Shown here in pieces: positions 61,401 through 64,000 of a stretch of 64,000 bases of DNA. Origin of the DNA: Montifringilla adamsi. Lineage: Eukaryota > Chordata > Aves > Passeriformes > Passeridae. Every line of letters starts with the position of its first letter. The first letter of the stretch is position 1. Below the pieces are notes generated by a model that was not told where the DNA came from, did not search any database, and saw only the letters and a list, made by a program, of their open reading frames with translations. The DNA lies in the NCBI GenBank assembly GCA_017590115.1, contig JAGGNK010011892.1, forward strand, positions 3,625,993 through 3,689,992. The letters are read 5' to 3'. The position numbers were made by a program, and so were the translations under genes.

Positions 61401-64000
61401 TCCTTATGTGCCACCCCACCAGTAAGGACACAAGAAGCTGGGATGGGGGCAGAGCTGGGACAGCTGGCCCCAGCTGTCCAGAGGGATATTCCATACCATA
61501 TGGTGTCAAGCTCAGTACATAAACTAAGGGAAAGCTGTCTGGGGGCTGCTGCTCAGAGTCTGGTGGGGCATATATCCGTGGGTCGTGAGCCATTGTGCAT
61601 TACTTTTTTTGATTATTGTGATTCTTTAATCATTATTATTTTCCTTTGCTTTTCTGCCCTATTAAGCTACTTTTATCTCAACCCACTGATTTCACCTTTT
61701 TATCCCCCCAGTCTATCCCCCATCCTGTTGGGGTGGGGGGTGAGTGAGCAAATGTGTGGTGTTTATCCTGCTGGGTTAAACCACAACAGTCCTTCATGGC
61801 ACCCCACAAGAATCAGAGCTTGAAGGGTTGAGATAACAATGGATCTGACCAGAGCATAATAAAGAAAATTAATTATGAGCATTTATGATATTAGTTTGAT
61901 AGTCTTTAGTTGCGATGTTGATTTATTTGCTGCTGTGAATGTTCTCAGAGCTGGGTTATGCAACATCTAACTTGCTGTATATGTTCCCTGCTGTGCTGTT
62001 TATCACCTCTGGGGGCTGGGTTAAGGTTAACATTTTGTTGTACTTTGTAACACTGTCTCATGATAGAATAGAATTCCTGGTGGTGCATCTGAGCTGGTAC
62101 TTGTACTCAGCATTGCCAGCATTTCCACACCTTGGGAGCCATCTATAGGAAACCATTCATAGTTACACCTTTTGTCTTTTCTCATCAGAGAGCCAATCCA
62201 TGTAGGAGATACCTTCTTCCATCATCCCCTTCTCTTCCAGGCTAATTAGCTCTTTAGAATTTCGAATATCATCAGGATATCAAATCTACTTGTTCCTTTG
62301 TTGGATCTCATGAATGTGTTTCTGGTCTTGTTTACAGTAAAACAACTATTTGCGGATACCACCCAGAGATCTGCCCCAGGGCTGGAAAGCTATGAGTGGC
62401 AGGGTGTGTGGGATAGTCTGGGTAAACACTAGGATAGTGGGCATCTCCAGTGCTTTGAAATTTCACTCCTAAGCAAGTGCAGAATCATGAGAAATTAATA
62501 AAATGTTTGGAAAAAGTATGCTGTCACCCTGGCAATTCTAGAGTGATAGAAATCATTGCAAGGTGCTGGGGCCTGGCCCAGGCCTAATGAGCCTTGTTCA
62601 GCACTGTTCAGTACCCTCAAGGGGAAGAGAAGGCCTCCAGATCTGGCAATAAAGTGAGAGGCTCTGGAGCTACTCCAACTGCAGTGTCTGGCACTGCTGC
62701 TGAACCTAAGAACCAGCCTGTGCTGGTGTCAGTCACCCCTATACACAAGAGGAAGTGTTGGAAGCAAAAGTCAGCTCATTTAGTAAGGGATGGAGGAGTT
62801 TCTTCCAAGAGGGAGCAGGAGAAAGATGAAAACAAGACAGGCTACTCTGAAGCAGGGCTGTCATGAGAGAACAGGAGAAAGAGGAGAGGTAGCTGCTGAT
62901 AGGGAAGGAGGAAGATGAAGAGTTCATACATGAGGCAGTACCCACCCAATCACTGTCACTGAGTGAGCTGTGAGATACACAAAAAGATTTCGGCTGTCAT
63001 CCACATGAACACATTGAAACCAGCCCGCTCCAATGTTGGGGTAATAACAGAGTCAGTAGTCTGGAACTGGAGGATAAGGAAGCCAAGCAGGTAGGATCCC
63101 TTTTTAGGAACTGAGGCAGTGACAGAGGGATTGGAAAAGTGACACAAGTCACTGTGGAAGTGACTCATGTCAGGTGTGAAGGAAAGATATTCCTTTGAGG
63201 GCGATGTTATACGTCACCCAGACAAGTGGAGCACCTTGGAGAAAGGTATCAGTGCCTGAAGGAAGTAGCCCTGCTGGAGGTGATTTATGATGCCCTGGAT
63301 GACAAGCAGCTATCCAGAGATGCACAGTAAGTCAGGTGCATGTGACCCATGTGGTGGAAGTTTGTACAGAGCCAGAACTGTCATGGTTTAAGCCAGCAGG
63401 CAGCTTCAATACCAGGCAGCCACTTGCTCACCCTAATTCCCCCCACCTCCTCCATGGGATGGGGGATAGAAGTGGAGAGGGGGCAGAGGAGAAGAAATAA
63501 TCATTTCAATATACAAAACAAGTGATGCACAGTGCAGTCATGCACTGCCCACTAACCAATGCCCAGGCAGTTTCCAAGCTGCAGCAGCAGCCCTCAGCCA
63601 GGTTTCTTTTCCCTCTAGGTTATTAATGTACTGAGCATGATGTCATATGGCATGGAATATCCCCTTGGTCAATGTGTCAGCTCTCCCAGCTGTGTCCCCT
63701 CACAATTTCTTGTTCCCCTCAGCCTGGTGGGGCGAGAAGTCCTTGACTTTGTTGCTAGACATTGCTTAGCAACAACTAAAACATCAGTGAGTTATCAGCA
63801 TTATTCTCACTCTAAATCCAAAACACCACCATACCAGCTACTAGGGAGAAAATCAGCTCTATTCCAGCAGAAACCAGGACACCTGTCTAGGAAAATATTT
63901 TGATGTTCTGTAACACCATGGCTACTGTTGATTAACTGTGTGGTCTTACTCTTCTGAGCAGTGTGTTGCTGCATTTGCTGTGTCTGCTGTAGCCTCGCAG
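5943..64000 (+). CDS. OSBPL1A: OSBPL1A, oxysterol-binding protein-related protein 1 (ORP1L), 19 coding exons, 3' end outside window
   Basis: This is the gene-level entry; exons are listed separately. Joining the 19 exons gives an unbroken 620-residue frame with matching phases at every junction. Domain order is ankyrin repeats (about 47-110 and 175-204), PH domain (about 238-337), coiled coil (about 432-462), FFAT motif (478-484) and the start of the ORD (from about 563). That order and the sequence identify ORP1L, as recalled from the human protein of about 950 residues. Known family role: ORP1L sits on late endosomes through Rab7 and phosphoinositides, senses or transfers sterol with its ORD, and contacts the ER through VAP binding to FFAT, so controlling endosome positioning and contact sites. 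About 330 C-terminal residues, including the ORD signature, lie beyond 64000. No frameshift or internal stop is seen. Confidence 0.97.
6064..10878 (+). other. OSBPL1A: Intron 2
   Basis: This 4.8-kb intron is AT-rich without recognisable genes. It holds a long T/G-rich low-complexity tract at about 9166-9268 and a second T/G-rich run at about 10600-10690, shortly before the acceptor of coding exon 2. Short open frames here look random. Confidence 0.8.
9166..9268 (+). repeat. T/G low-complexity tract
   Basis: This is about 100 bases almost entirely of T with scattered G runs: long T homopolymers broken by G, GG or GGGG. The Phe-rich open frames around it are artefacts of this composition. Homopolymers of this length are often miscounted in assemblies, so the exact length is uncertain. 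Confidence 0.9.
10879..10964 (+). CDS. OSBPL1A: OSBPL1A coding exon 2 (first ankyrin repeat)
   Basis: The acceptor 'ttgtcttttag' ends at 10878 and the donor GAAG|GTATAT follows 10964. The 86 bases complete codon 41 and run to residue 69 in phase 0. They read GRSKSNMGWTPLHLACYFGH and then a V-rich helix ending in DLLK. TPLHLA is the classic ankyrin helix-1 signature. In human ORP1L the ankyrin region recruits the protein to Rab7-GTP late endosomes. Confidence 0.96.
10965..12845 (+). other. OSBPL1A: Intron 3
   Basis: This 1.9-kb intron is AT-rich with no recognised element. An A/C-rich run lies at about 12475-12545. The 150-codon minus-strand frame at 12239-12691 lacks any recognisable motif and is treated as chance. 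Confidence 0.8.
12846..12920 (+). CDS. OSBPL1A: OSBPL1A coding exon 3 (second ankyrin repeat)
   Basis: The acceptor 'cttgctgtttag' ends at 12845 and the donor CGTAAG|GTAAAG follows 12920. The 75 bases give exactly 25 codons, residues 70-94, phase 0 at both ends. They read AGADVNVLNDMGDTPLHRAA and then FTGRK. DTPLHRAA is a standard ankyrin helix, and the exon encodes the turn and first helix of repeat 2. It is very close to the recalled human sequence. Confidence 0.96.
12921..13647 (+). other. OSBPL1A: Intron 4
   Basis: This is a 727-base intron. It contains a pyrimidine-rich stretch around 13270-13310. I see no repeats or exons in it. Confidence 0.85.
13648..13759 (+). CDS. OSBPL1A: OSBPL1A coding exon 4 (end of ankyrin repeat 2 and following helix)
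   Basis: The acceptor 'ttgtttttcag' ends at 13647 and the donor TTGGAAG|GTAACT follows 13759. The 112 bases encode residues 95-131 plus one base (phase 1): EVVMLLLQHNADPSIVNGSG and then ETAKEV...RNMLE. The HNADP...NGSG pattern is the ankyrin outer loop, and the C-terminal part is a helix that caps this ankyrin pair. Confidence 0.96.
13760..14901 (+). other. OSBPL1A: Intron 5
   Basis: This 1.1-kb intron has a short AT microsatellite-like run at about 14640-14670 (AAT units then AT/GT). It ends in a T-rich tract leading to a tandem TAGCAG acceptor. No gene is visible. Confidence 0.85.
14902..14987 (+). CDS. OSBPL1A: OSBPL1A coding exon 5 (inter-ankyrin helices)
   Basis: The acceptor region reads TTTTTTAATAGCAG. 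Using the first AG (exon from 14902) completes codon 132 as Ala and gives AVERTQERKLEELLLGAARE and then GETGKLTAL, residues 132-160. The donor TTG|GTAAGA follows 14987. Using the second AG (exon from 14905) would keep frame and drop only the Ala. I chose the first because human ORP1L, as recalled, has EAVERT here. The segment is helical and leads to the third ankyrin repeat. Confidence 0.94.
15500..15660 (-). mobile_element. CR1 LINE 3' fragment, minus strand (degraded)
   Basis: The plus strand reads like the reverse complement of a CR1 tail: 'ctctggatgtgatccagtcc', then a GAGCAG-containing stretch, then 'gctcaggaccaaatccagcc', then GGGTTTTGAA. These phrases, in this order, are characteristic of avian CR1 3' ends in reverse. 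It is short and diverged, so the borders are approximate. Confidence 0.65.
17285..17345 (-). mobile_element. CR1 LINE terminal fragment, minus strand (very short)
   Basis: The stretch 'tttgggctggaaggaacctc' followed by a GATCATT..AGTCC pattern is the reverse complement of the CR1 3' terminus. Only about 60 bases are recognisable. Confidence 0.55.
18093..18237 (+). CDS. OSBPL1A: OSBPL1A coding exon 6 (third ankyrin repeat)
   Basis: The acceptor 'gtttttttccag' ends at 18092 and the donor AAATG|GTGAGT follows 18237. The 145 bases encode residues 161-208 plus one base (phase 1). GNTPLHCAAYRAHK at 176-189 is the ankyrin helix pair, and NGADPKIKNKN is the following loop. The repeat falls at about residues 175-204, the position known in human ORP1L. 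Confidence 0.96.
18238..18972 (+). other. OSBPL1A: Intron 7
   Basis: This is a 735-base AT-rich intron with no recognisable element. Coding exon 6 read through the donor stays open into it for about 40 codons and then stops, which appears incidental. Confidence 0.85.
18973..19040 (+). CDS. OSBPL1A: OSBPL1A coding exon 7 (ankyrin-PH linker)
   Basis: The acceptor 'gttactaaacag' ends at 18972 and the donor GGAAAG|GTAGGA follows 19040. The 68 bases complete codon 209 and run to residue 231 in phase 0: DQTPLDLAQGAEMKLILAGK and then TGK. TPLDLA is the start of a last ankyrin-like helix. A second GT (GGCAG|GTAAAA, after 19025) would break the frame with the next exon. Compared with human as I recall it, the bird has about two extra residues at this junction. 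Confidence 0.92.
19121..19165 (+). CDS. OSBPL1A: OSBPL1A coding exon 8 (start of PH domain)
   Basis: The acceptor 'taatttctgtgcag' ends at 19120 and the donor TGGAAG|GTATGG follows 19165. The 45 bases are 15 codons in phase 0, residues 232-246: VINKPLRRYEGLLWK. YEGLLWK is the first beta strand of the PH domain, which in ORP1L binds phosphoinositides. The preceding intron (19041-19120) is only 80 bases long. Confidence 0.95.
19166..20501 (+). other. OSBPL1A: Intron 9 (between coding exons 8 and 9)
   Basis: This is a 1.3-kb intron. Its 3' third (about 20030-20475) is noticeably more C-rich than the rest of the intron and has weak open frames on the plus strand. I could not assign it to a repeat family or gene. 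Confidence 0.75.
20502..20575 (+). CDS. OSBPL1A: OSBPL1A coding exon 9 (PH domain strands)
   Basis: The acceptor 'ttcccctttta'+G ends at 20501 and the donor AGACA|GTAAGT follows 20575. The 74 bases encode residues 247-270 plus two bases (phase 2): SSRFFGWKLYWIVLEHGVLS and then WYRR. The pattern W..R-x-F-x-L..L-x-Y is the PH-domain core. The bird SSRFFGWKLYWIV matches the recalled human sequence with conservative changes only. Confidence 0.96.
20657..20720 (+). CDS. OSBPL1A: OSBPL1A coding exon 10 (PH domain)
   Basis: The acceptor 'cttctttcaaag' ends at 20656 and the donor TGCACG|GTAGGA follows 20720. The 64 bases complete codon 271 (Gln) and run to residue 292 in phase 0: ADAVNNDHRQGCKHLTQAIC and then T. 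This is the PH loop and strand. The intron before it (20576-20656) is only 81 bases, so coding exons 9 and 10 lie almost together. Confidence 0.95.
20721..21641 (+). other. OSBPL1A: Intron 11
   Basis: This is a 921-base AT-rich intron. I see no repeats, exons or notable motifs. Confidence 0.85.
21642..21743 (+). CDS. OSBPL1A: OSBPL1A coding exon 11 (PH domain)
   Basis: The acceptor 'cactttgctctag' ends at 21641 and the donor AGAGAG|GTAATA follows 21743. The 102 bases are 34 codons, residues 293-326: VKSTDSCFFSVRCFDDTVHR and then FKIPKNNLPSQTRE. These are the later strands of the PH fold leading to the C-terminal helix. Confidence 0.96.
21744..23137 (+). other. OSBPL1A: Intron 12
   Basis: This is a 1.4-kb intron. 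A plus-strand CR1 3' fragment fills about 22250-22720; outside it I see nothing. The 93-codon frame at 22360-22641 belongs to the CR1. Confidence 0.85.
22250..22720 (+). mobile_element. CR1 LINE 3' fragment, plus strand
   Basis: This is a plus-strand CR1 tail. It has 'ctggagtgctgtgtccagtt', then a GACAGGACCAGAGGCAATGG stretch, then 'ctccatccctggagatattc', and ends in GGATTGGACTGGATGGCTTT followed by a short AGGTCCCTGCCAGCC terminus. The residual frame reads DRTRGNGHKLKYRG and VVESPSLEIFKSHLDV, which is typical of the CR1 ORF2 tail. It is 5'-truncated. Confidence 0.88.
23138..23260 (+). CDS. OSBPL1A: OSBPL1A coding exon 12 (PH C-terminal helix and acidic linker)
   Basis: The acceptor 'tttttcctttccag' ends at 23137 and the donor CTAAAA|GTATGT follows 23260. 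The 123 bases are 41 codons, residues 327-367. SWLEAIEDHSAYSTHYCTQE holds the invariant PH-domain Trp (W328) in the closing helix. It is followed by an acidic run SSDDEDDAVS. The human protein also has an acidic linker here. Confidence 0.96.
23955..24556 (+). mobile_element. CR1 LINE 3' fragment, plus strand, with intact 3' end
   Basis: This is a classic CR1 3' end in the plus direction: 'gaagcccagaagaccaac', then AATCCTGGGCCACATCAAAA, then 'agggtggtgaggccctggaa', then CAGGTTGCCTGGAGAAGCTG. It ends in TTAAGGTCCCTTCCAACCCA and CCATTCTATGGTTTTAT, the family terminus. It is 5'-truncated and better preserved than the other copies in the window. Confidence 0.92.
24916..24967 (+). repeat. AT-rich stretch of TTAATTAA/TTAACTTAA units
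   Basis: About 50 bases are built from TTAATT, CTTAATTAA and TTAACTTAA words that are largely self-complementary, so the stretch can pair with itself. It is probably a low-complexity expansion. Confidence 0.75.
25036..25117 (+). CDS. OSBPL1A: OSBPL1A coding exon 13 (helical linker after PH)
   Basis: The acceptor 'ttgtttctttcag' ends at 25035 and the donor ACAAAAG|GTAAAG follows 25117. The 82 bases encode residues 368-394 plus one base (phase 1): KAQACQQRLSKEVSDFLAMV and then KSLDATK. The heptad-like spacing suggests helix. In the main transcript it joins coding exon 14. A candidate alternative terminal exon begins 379 bases downstream in the same phase. Confidence 0.94.
25118..27740 (+). other. 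OSBPL1A: Intron 14
   Basis: This is a 2.6-kb intron containing the candidate alternative terminal exon and possible 3' UTR (25497 to about 25930). The remainder is AT-rich with no recognisable repeat. Another AATAAA occurs near 26716. Confidence 0.8.
25497..25630 (+). CDS. OSBPL1A: Candidate alternative terminal exon of OSBPL1A (short ankyrin+PH isoform)
   Basis: After a pyrimidine-containing acceptor ('aagtgtctcttcacag', ending 25496), a frame opens in phase with coding exon 13. It completes codon 395 (Gly), runs TKSSEITKVYRELEAWYDGT and on to GFISSYNF, and stops at TAA 25628-25630. The hypothetical protein would have 438 residues with ankyrin repeats and PH domain but no FFAT or ORD. Poly(A)-signal hexamers follow: ATTAAA at 25707 and 25744, AATAAA at 25902. 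The normal transcript skips this segment. The evidence is only the site, the phase and the length of open frame, which could occur by chance. Confidence 0.35.
27741..27847 (+). CDS. OSBPL1A: OSBPL1A coding exon 14 (linker helix before coiled coil)
   Basis: The acceptor 'tttgtgcttgcag' ends at 27740 and the donor GAAGGG|GTATGT follows 27847. The 107 bases complete codon 395 and run to residue 430 in phase 0: GISSPLLQKVDVVSEVSQET and then CEALAECLILFTKQEG. It is close to the human sequence as recalled and is predominantly helical. Confidence 0.96.
29690..29965 (+). promoter_or_regulatory. OSBPL1A: Internal CpG island with candidate alternative first exon (donor at 29951/29952)
   Basis: About 275 bases of very high GC and CpG content stand alone inside AT-rich intron. 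They carry a perfect GC box (GGGGCGGGG at 29731-29739), further GC-box-like sequence near 29810 and no TATA box. The island ends in CCCGCG|GTATGT (donor after 29951), and the preceding bases from about 29830 contain no ATG, as expected for an untranslated first exon. Splicing to coding exon 15 at 47133 would give a transcript lacking the ankyrin and PH exons, resembling the known mammalian short form ORP1S. One ambiguous base (N) is at 29791. Use as a promoter is inference. Confidence 0.55.
36484..36862 (-). mobile_element. CR1 LINE 3' fragment, minus strand
   Basis: The plus strand reads as a reversed CR1 tail: 'ggttggaagggacctctgga', then GCTCAGGACCATGTCCAGAT, 'ttttgagtatctccaaggat', a GTCACCACCACGGTGAAAAA stretch and a final TTTGACCTGAGCCCCC. 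It is a 5'-truncated, moderately diverged copy. The open frames within it are CR1 relics. Confidence 0.9.
46400..46436 (+). repeat. Poly-A homopolymer (37 bases)
   Basis: This is an uninterrupted run of A. CR1 elements do not leave poly-A tails, and the 200 bases upstream show no recognised gene or AATAAA signal, so it may be a simple homopolymer expansion. Its true length is uncertain because such runs are error-prone. Confidence 0.95.
47133..47295 (+). CDS. OSBPL1A: OSBPL1A coding exon 15 (coiled coil and FFAT motif)
   Basis: The acceptor 'tgtatctacttatag' ends at 47132 and the donor TTTCAG|GTAAGT follows 47295. The 163 bases encode residues 431-484 plus one base (phase 1). VRNLKLEHEQEKNKILSEAL and then ETLATEHHELEQSL form a heptad-rich coiled coil. 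SILSEEQFYDAVS ends the exon, and its core QFYDAVS (478-484) is the FFAT motif that binds VAP proteins of the ER; human has EFYDALS as recalled. This exon would also be the first ORP1 exon of a transcript from the internal CpG island. Confidence 0.96.
47296..54106 (+). other. OSBPL1A: Intron 16
   Basis: This is a 6.8-kb intron. It has a T homopolymer at about 49009-49029 and a TATG/TATC-type run near 52905-52930. I recognise no transposon, exon or RNA gene. The 100-codon frame at 52054-52356 has no known motif. Confidence 0.75.
54107..54263 (+). CDS. OSBPL1A: OSBPL1A coding exon 16 (acidic/Ser-rich linker; region of the ORP1S start)
   Basis: The acceptor 'cctgctcttttgcag' ends at 54106 and the donor AAGCACAG|GTAGGA follows 54263. 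The 157 bases complete Asp485 and run to residue 536 plus two bases (phase 2). The sequence starts DSESEKSLSAFE, extending the acidic flank of the FFAT motif, and ends SNGIKKHR. It is Ser/Thr-rich and the most variable part of the protein. Met507 (ATG at 54172) has A at -3 and G at +4. The position I recall as the human ORP1S initiator Met is Val517 here (GTG at 54202). Confidence 0.95.
54264..59262 (+). other. OSBPL1A: Intron 17
   Basis: This is a 5.0-kb intron. It includes a T/G-rich run at about 56615-56735 and an A/C-rich run at about 56885-56930. No transposon or exon is recognised. Confidence 0.78.
56615..56735 (+). repeat. T/G low-complexity tract
   Basis: About 120 bases are mostly T and G (GGTTTTT, TTTTGTTTTG, TGTTTGTTG words). 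The Val/Phe-rich open frame through it is a composition artefact. Confidence 0.85.
59263..59338 (+). CDS. OSBPL1A: OSBPL1A coding exon 17 (entry into ORD)
   Basis: The acceptor 'cttcctttccacag' ends at 59262 and the donor GGCATG|GTAGGT follows 59338. The 76 bases complete Arg537 and run to residue 562 in phase 0: TSLPSPMFSRNDFSIWSILR and then KCIGM. The RNDFSIWSILRKCIGM stretch is the highly conserved N-terminal segment leading into the ORP lipid-binding domain. Confidence 0.97.
59339..60975 (+). other. OSBPL1A: Intron 18
   Basis: This is a 1.6-kb intron. It has a TTTG-rich run at about 59440-59520 and an A/C-rich run near 59697-59727. The last 200 bases before the acceptor are less T-rich than at other exons of this gene. 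No exon is visible. Confidence 0.78.
59440..59520 (+). repeat. TTTG-type low-complexity tract
   Basis: Repeated TTTG and TTTGG words, about 80 bases, end in a T10-type run. Confidence 0.85.
60976..61110 (+). CDS. OSBPL1A: OSBPL1A coding exon 18 (ORD, lid and first strands)
   Basis: The acceptor 'ttcatttgtgcatcag' ends at 60975 and the donor ATGCAG|GTGCGT follows 61110. The 135 bases are 45 codons, residues 563-607: ELSKITMPVIFNEPLSFLQR and then LTEYMEHTYLIHKAS...ERMQ. In ORD structures this segment forms the lid over the sterol/PI4P pocket and the first strands. ITMPV-F-EPLSFLQR is strongly conserved across ORPs. The exon is more GC-rich than the others. Confidence 0.97.
61252..61788 (+). 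mobile_element. Endogenous retrovirus LTR, plus strand (TguLTR5-like)
   Basis: The element begins TGTCCTGGTTTTCACAGGG and ends GGGTTAAACCACAACA, the TG...CA ends of a retroviral LTR. Inside are 'gggatattccataccatatg' and 'gctcagtacataaac' (TATA-like, about 61516-61524), then a weak poly(A)-signal-like ATTAAG at 61661 and a C/G-rich tail. The whole resembles an LTR family I recall from songbird-type genomes. It is non-coding and diverged. No clear target-site duplication is seen. Confidence 0.85.
61789..63378 (+). pseudogene. Decayed internal (leader/gag-like) remnant of an endogenous retrovirus
   Basis: This follows the 5' LTR and its primer-binding-site remnant directly. The first part is non-coding leader-like sequence. 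A 90-codon Lys/Glu-rich fragment at 62594-62866 and a short stretch near 63270-63320 recall avian retroviral gag in style. Stops and frame breaks are frequent, and no pol or env homology is visible. The internal region is cut off at the minus-strand LTR, so most of the provirus is absent and the copy is dead. The gag label is tentative and based on context. Confidence 0.55.
61797..61814 (+). other. Degraded retroviral primer-binding-site position
   Basis: Eight bases after the LTR end, TGGCACCCCACAAG occupies the place of the tRNA primer-binding site, which normally starts TGG. It is altered from the family pattern and would not be expected to function. It shows that the plus-strand LTR is a 5' LTR followed by internal sequence, not a solo LTR. 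Confidence 0.6.
63379..63881 (-). mobile_element. Endogenous retrovirus LTR, minus strand (related to the 61252 LTR)
   Basis: Read on the minus strand it begins TGTCCTGGTTTCTGCTGG (start at 63881), shares GGATATTCCATGCCATATG and GCTCAGTACATTAATA with the plus-strand LTR, and ends GGCTTAAACCATGACA at 63379. It is the same superfamily but a diverged sequence, so it is not the partner 3' LTR of the same provirus. No obvious target-site duplication flanks it. Confidence 0.82.
63962..64000 (+). CDS. OSBPL1A: OSBPL1A coding exon 19 (partial, cut by window end)
   Basis: The acceptor 'cttactcttctgagcag' ends at 63961. The visible 39 bases are 13 codons in phase 0, residues 608-620: CVAAFAVSAVASQ. 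This matches the recalled human ORD sequence directly after ERMQ. The donor lies beyond 64000. The minus-strand LTR ends only 80 bases upstream. Confidence 0.95.

Larger units (their letters stand above)
61111..63961 (+). other. OSBPL1A: Intron 19
   Basis: This is a 2.85-kb intron dominated by retroviral sequence: a plus-strand LTR, a decayed internal stretch, and a minus-strand LTR ending about 80 bases before the next exon. Only about 140 bases at the left and 80 at the right look like original intron. Confidence 0.85.

Noticed and set aside
1..64000. CRISPR arrays, operons, tRNA or rRNA genes
   Set aside because: None seen. The window is a single spliced vertebrate gene, and the direct repeats present are transposon or low-complexity sequence.

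Overview
The window is vertebrate nuclear DNA, almost certainly from a bird. It holds large GT-AG introns, several CR1 LINE fragments and endogenous-retrovirus LTRs of the type common in songbird-like genomes. The bird assignment rests on the repeats and the protein and is an inference. No prokaryotic features are present. Essentially the whole window is one plus-strand gene, OSBPL1A, which encodes the oxysterol-binding-protein-related protein ORP1 (long form ORP1L). A CpG island and untranslated first exon lie at about 1-632. Nineteen coding exons follow from the ATG at 5943 to the right edge. They join in frame to give 620 residues, and the rest of the lipid-transfer domain lies beyond position 64000.

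Layout: 1-632 promoter and 5' UTR exon; 633-5940 intron 1 with a minus-strand CR1; 5941-18237 coding exons 1-6, the ankyrin-repeat region that in the human protein binds Rab7 on late endosomes; 18973-23260 coding exons 7-12, linker and PH domain, with two introns of only 80-81 bp; 25036-27847 coding exons 13-14, helical linker; 27848-47132 a 19.3-kb intron with an internal CpG island at about 29690-29965; 47133-54263 coding exons 15-16, coiled coil, FFAT motif and acidic linker; 59263-64000 coding exons 17-19, the start of the ORD lipid-binding domain. The last introns carry a converging pair of retroviral LTRs (61252-61788 plus, 63379-63881 minus) around a decayed, non-functional internal fragment.

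The most interesting signals concern isoforms. (1) An acceptor at 25497 opens a 44-codon reading frame in the right phase after coding exon 13. It ends in TAA and is followed by poly(A)-signal hexamers. This could be an alternative terminal exon giving an ankyrin+PH protein without FFAT or ORD. (2) The CpG island inside the largest intron ends in a good splice donor at 29951, which suggests an internal promoter for a short, ORD-containing ORP1S-like form. (3) The Met I recall as the human ORP1S start is Val (GTG) here, but an in-frame ATG in strong Kozak context lies ten codons upstream. (4) The FFAT motif has Gln at core position 1. Comparisons with the human protein are from memory; no alignments or database searches were run.
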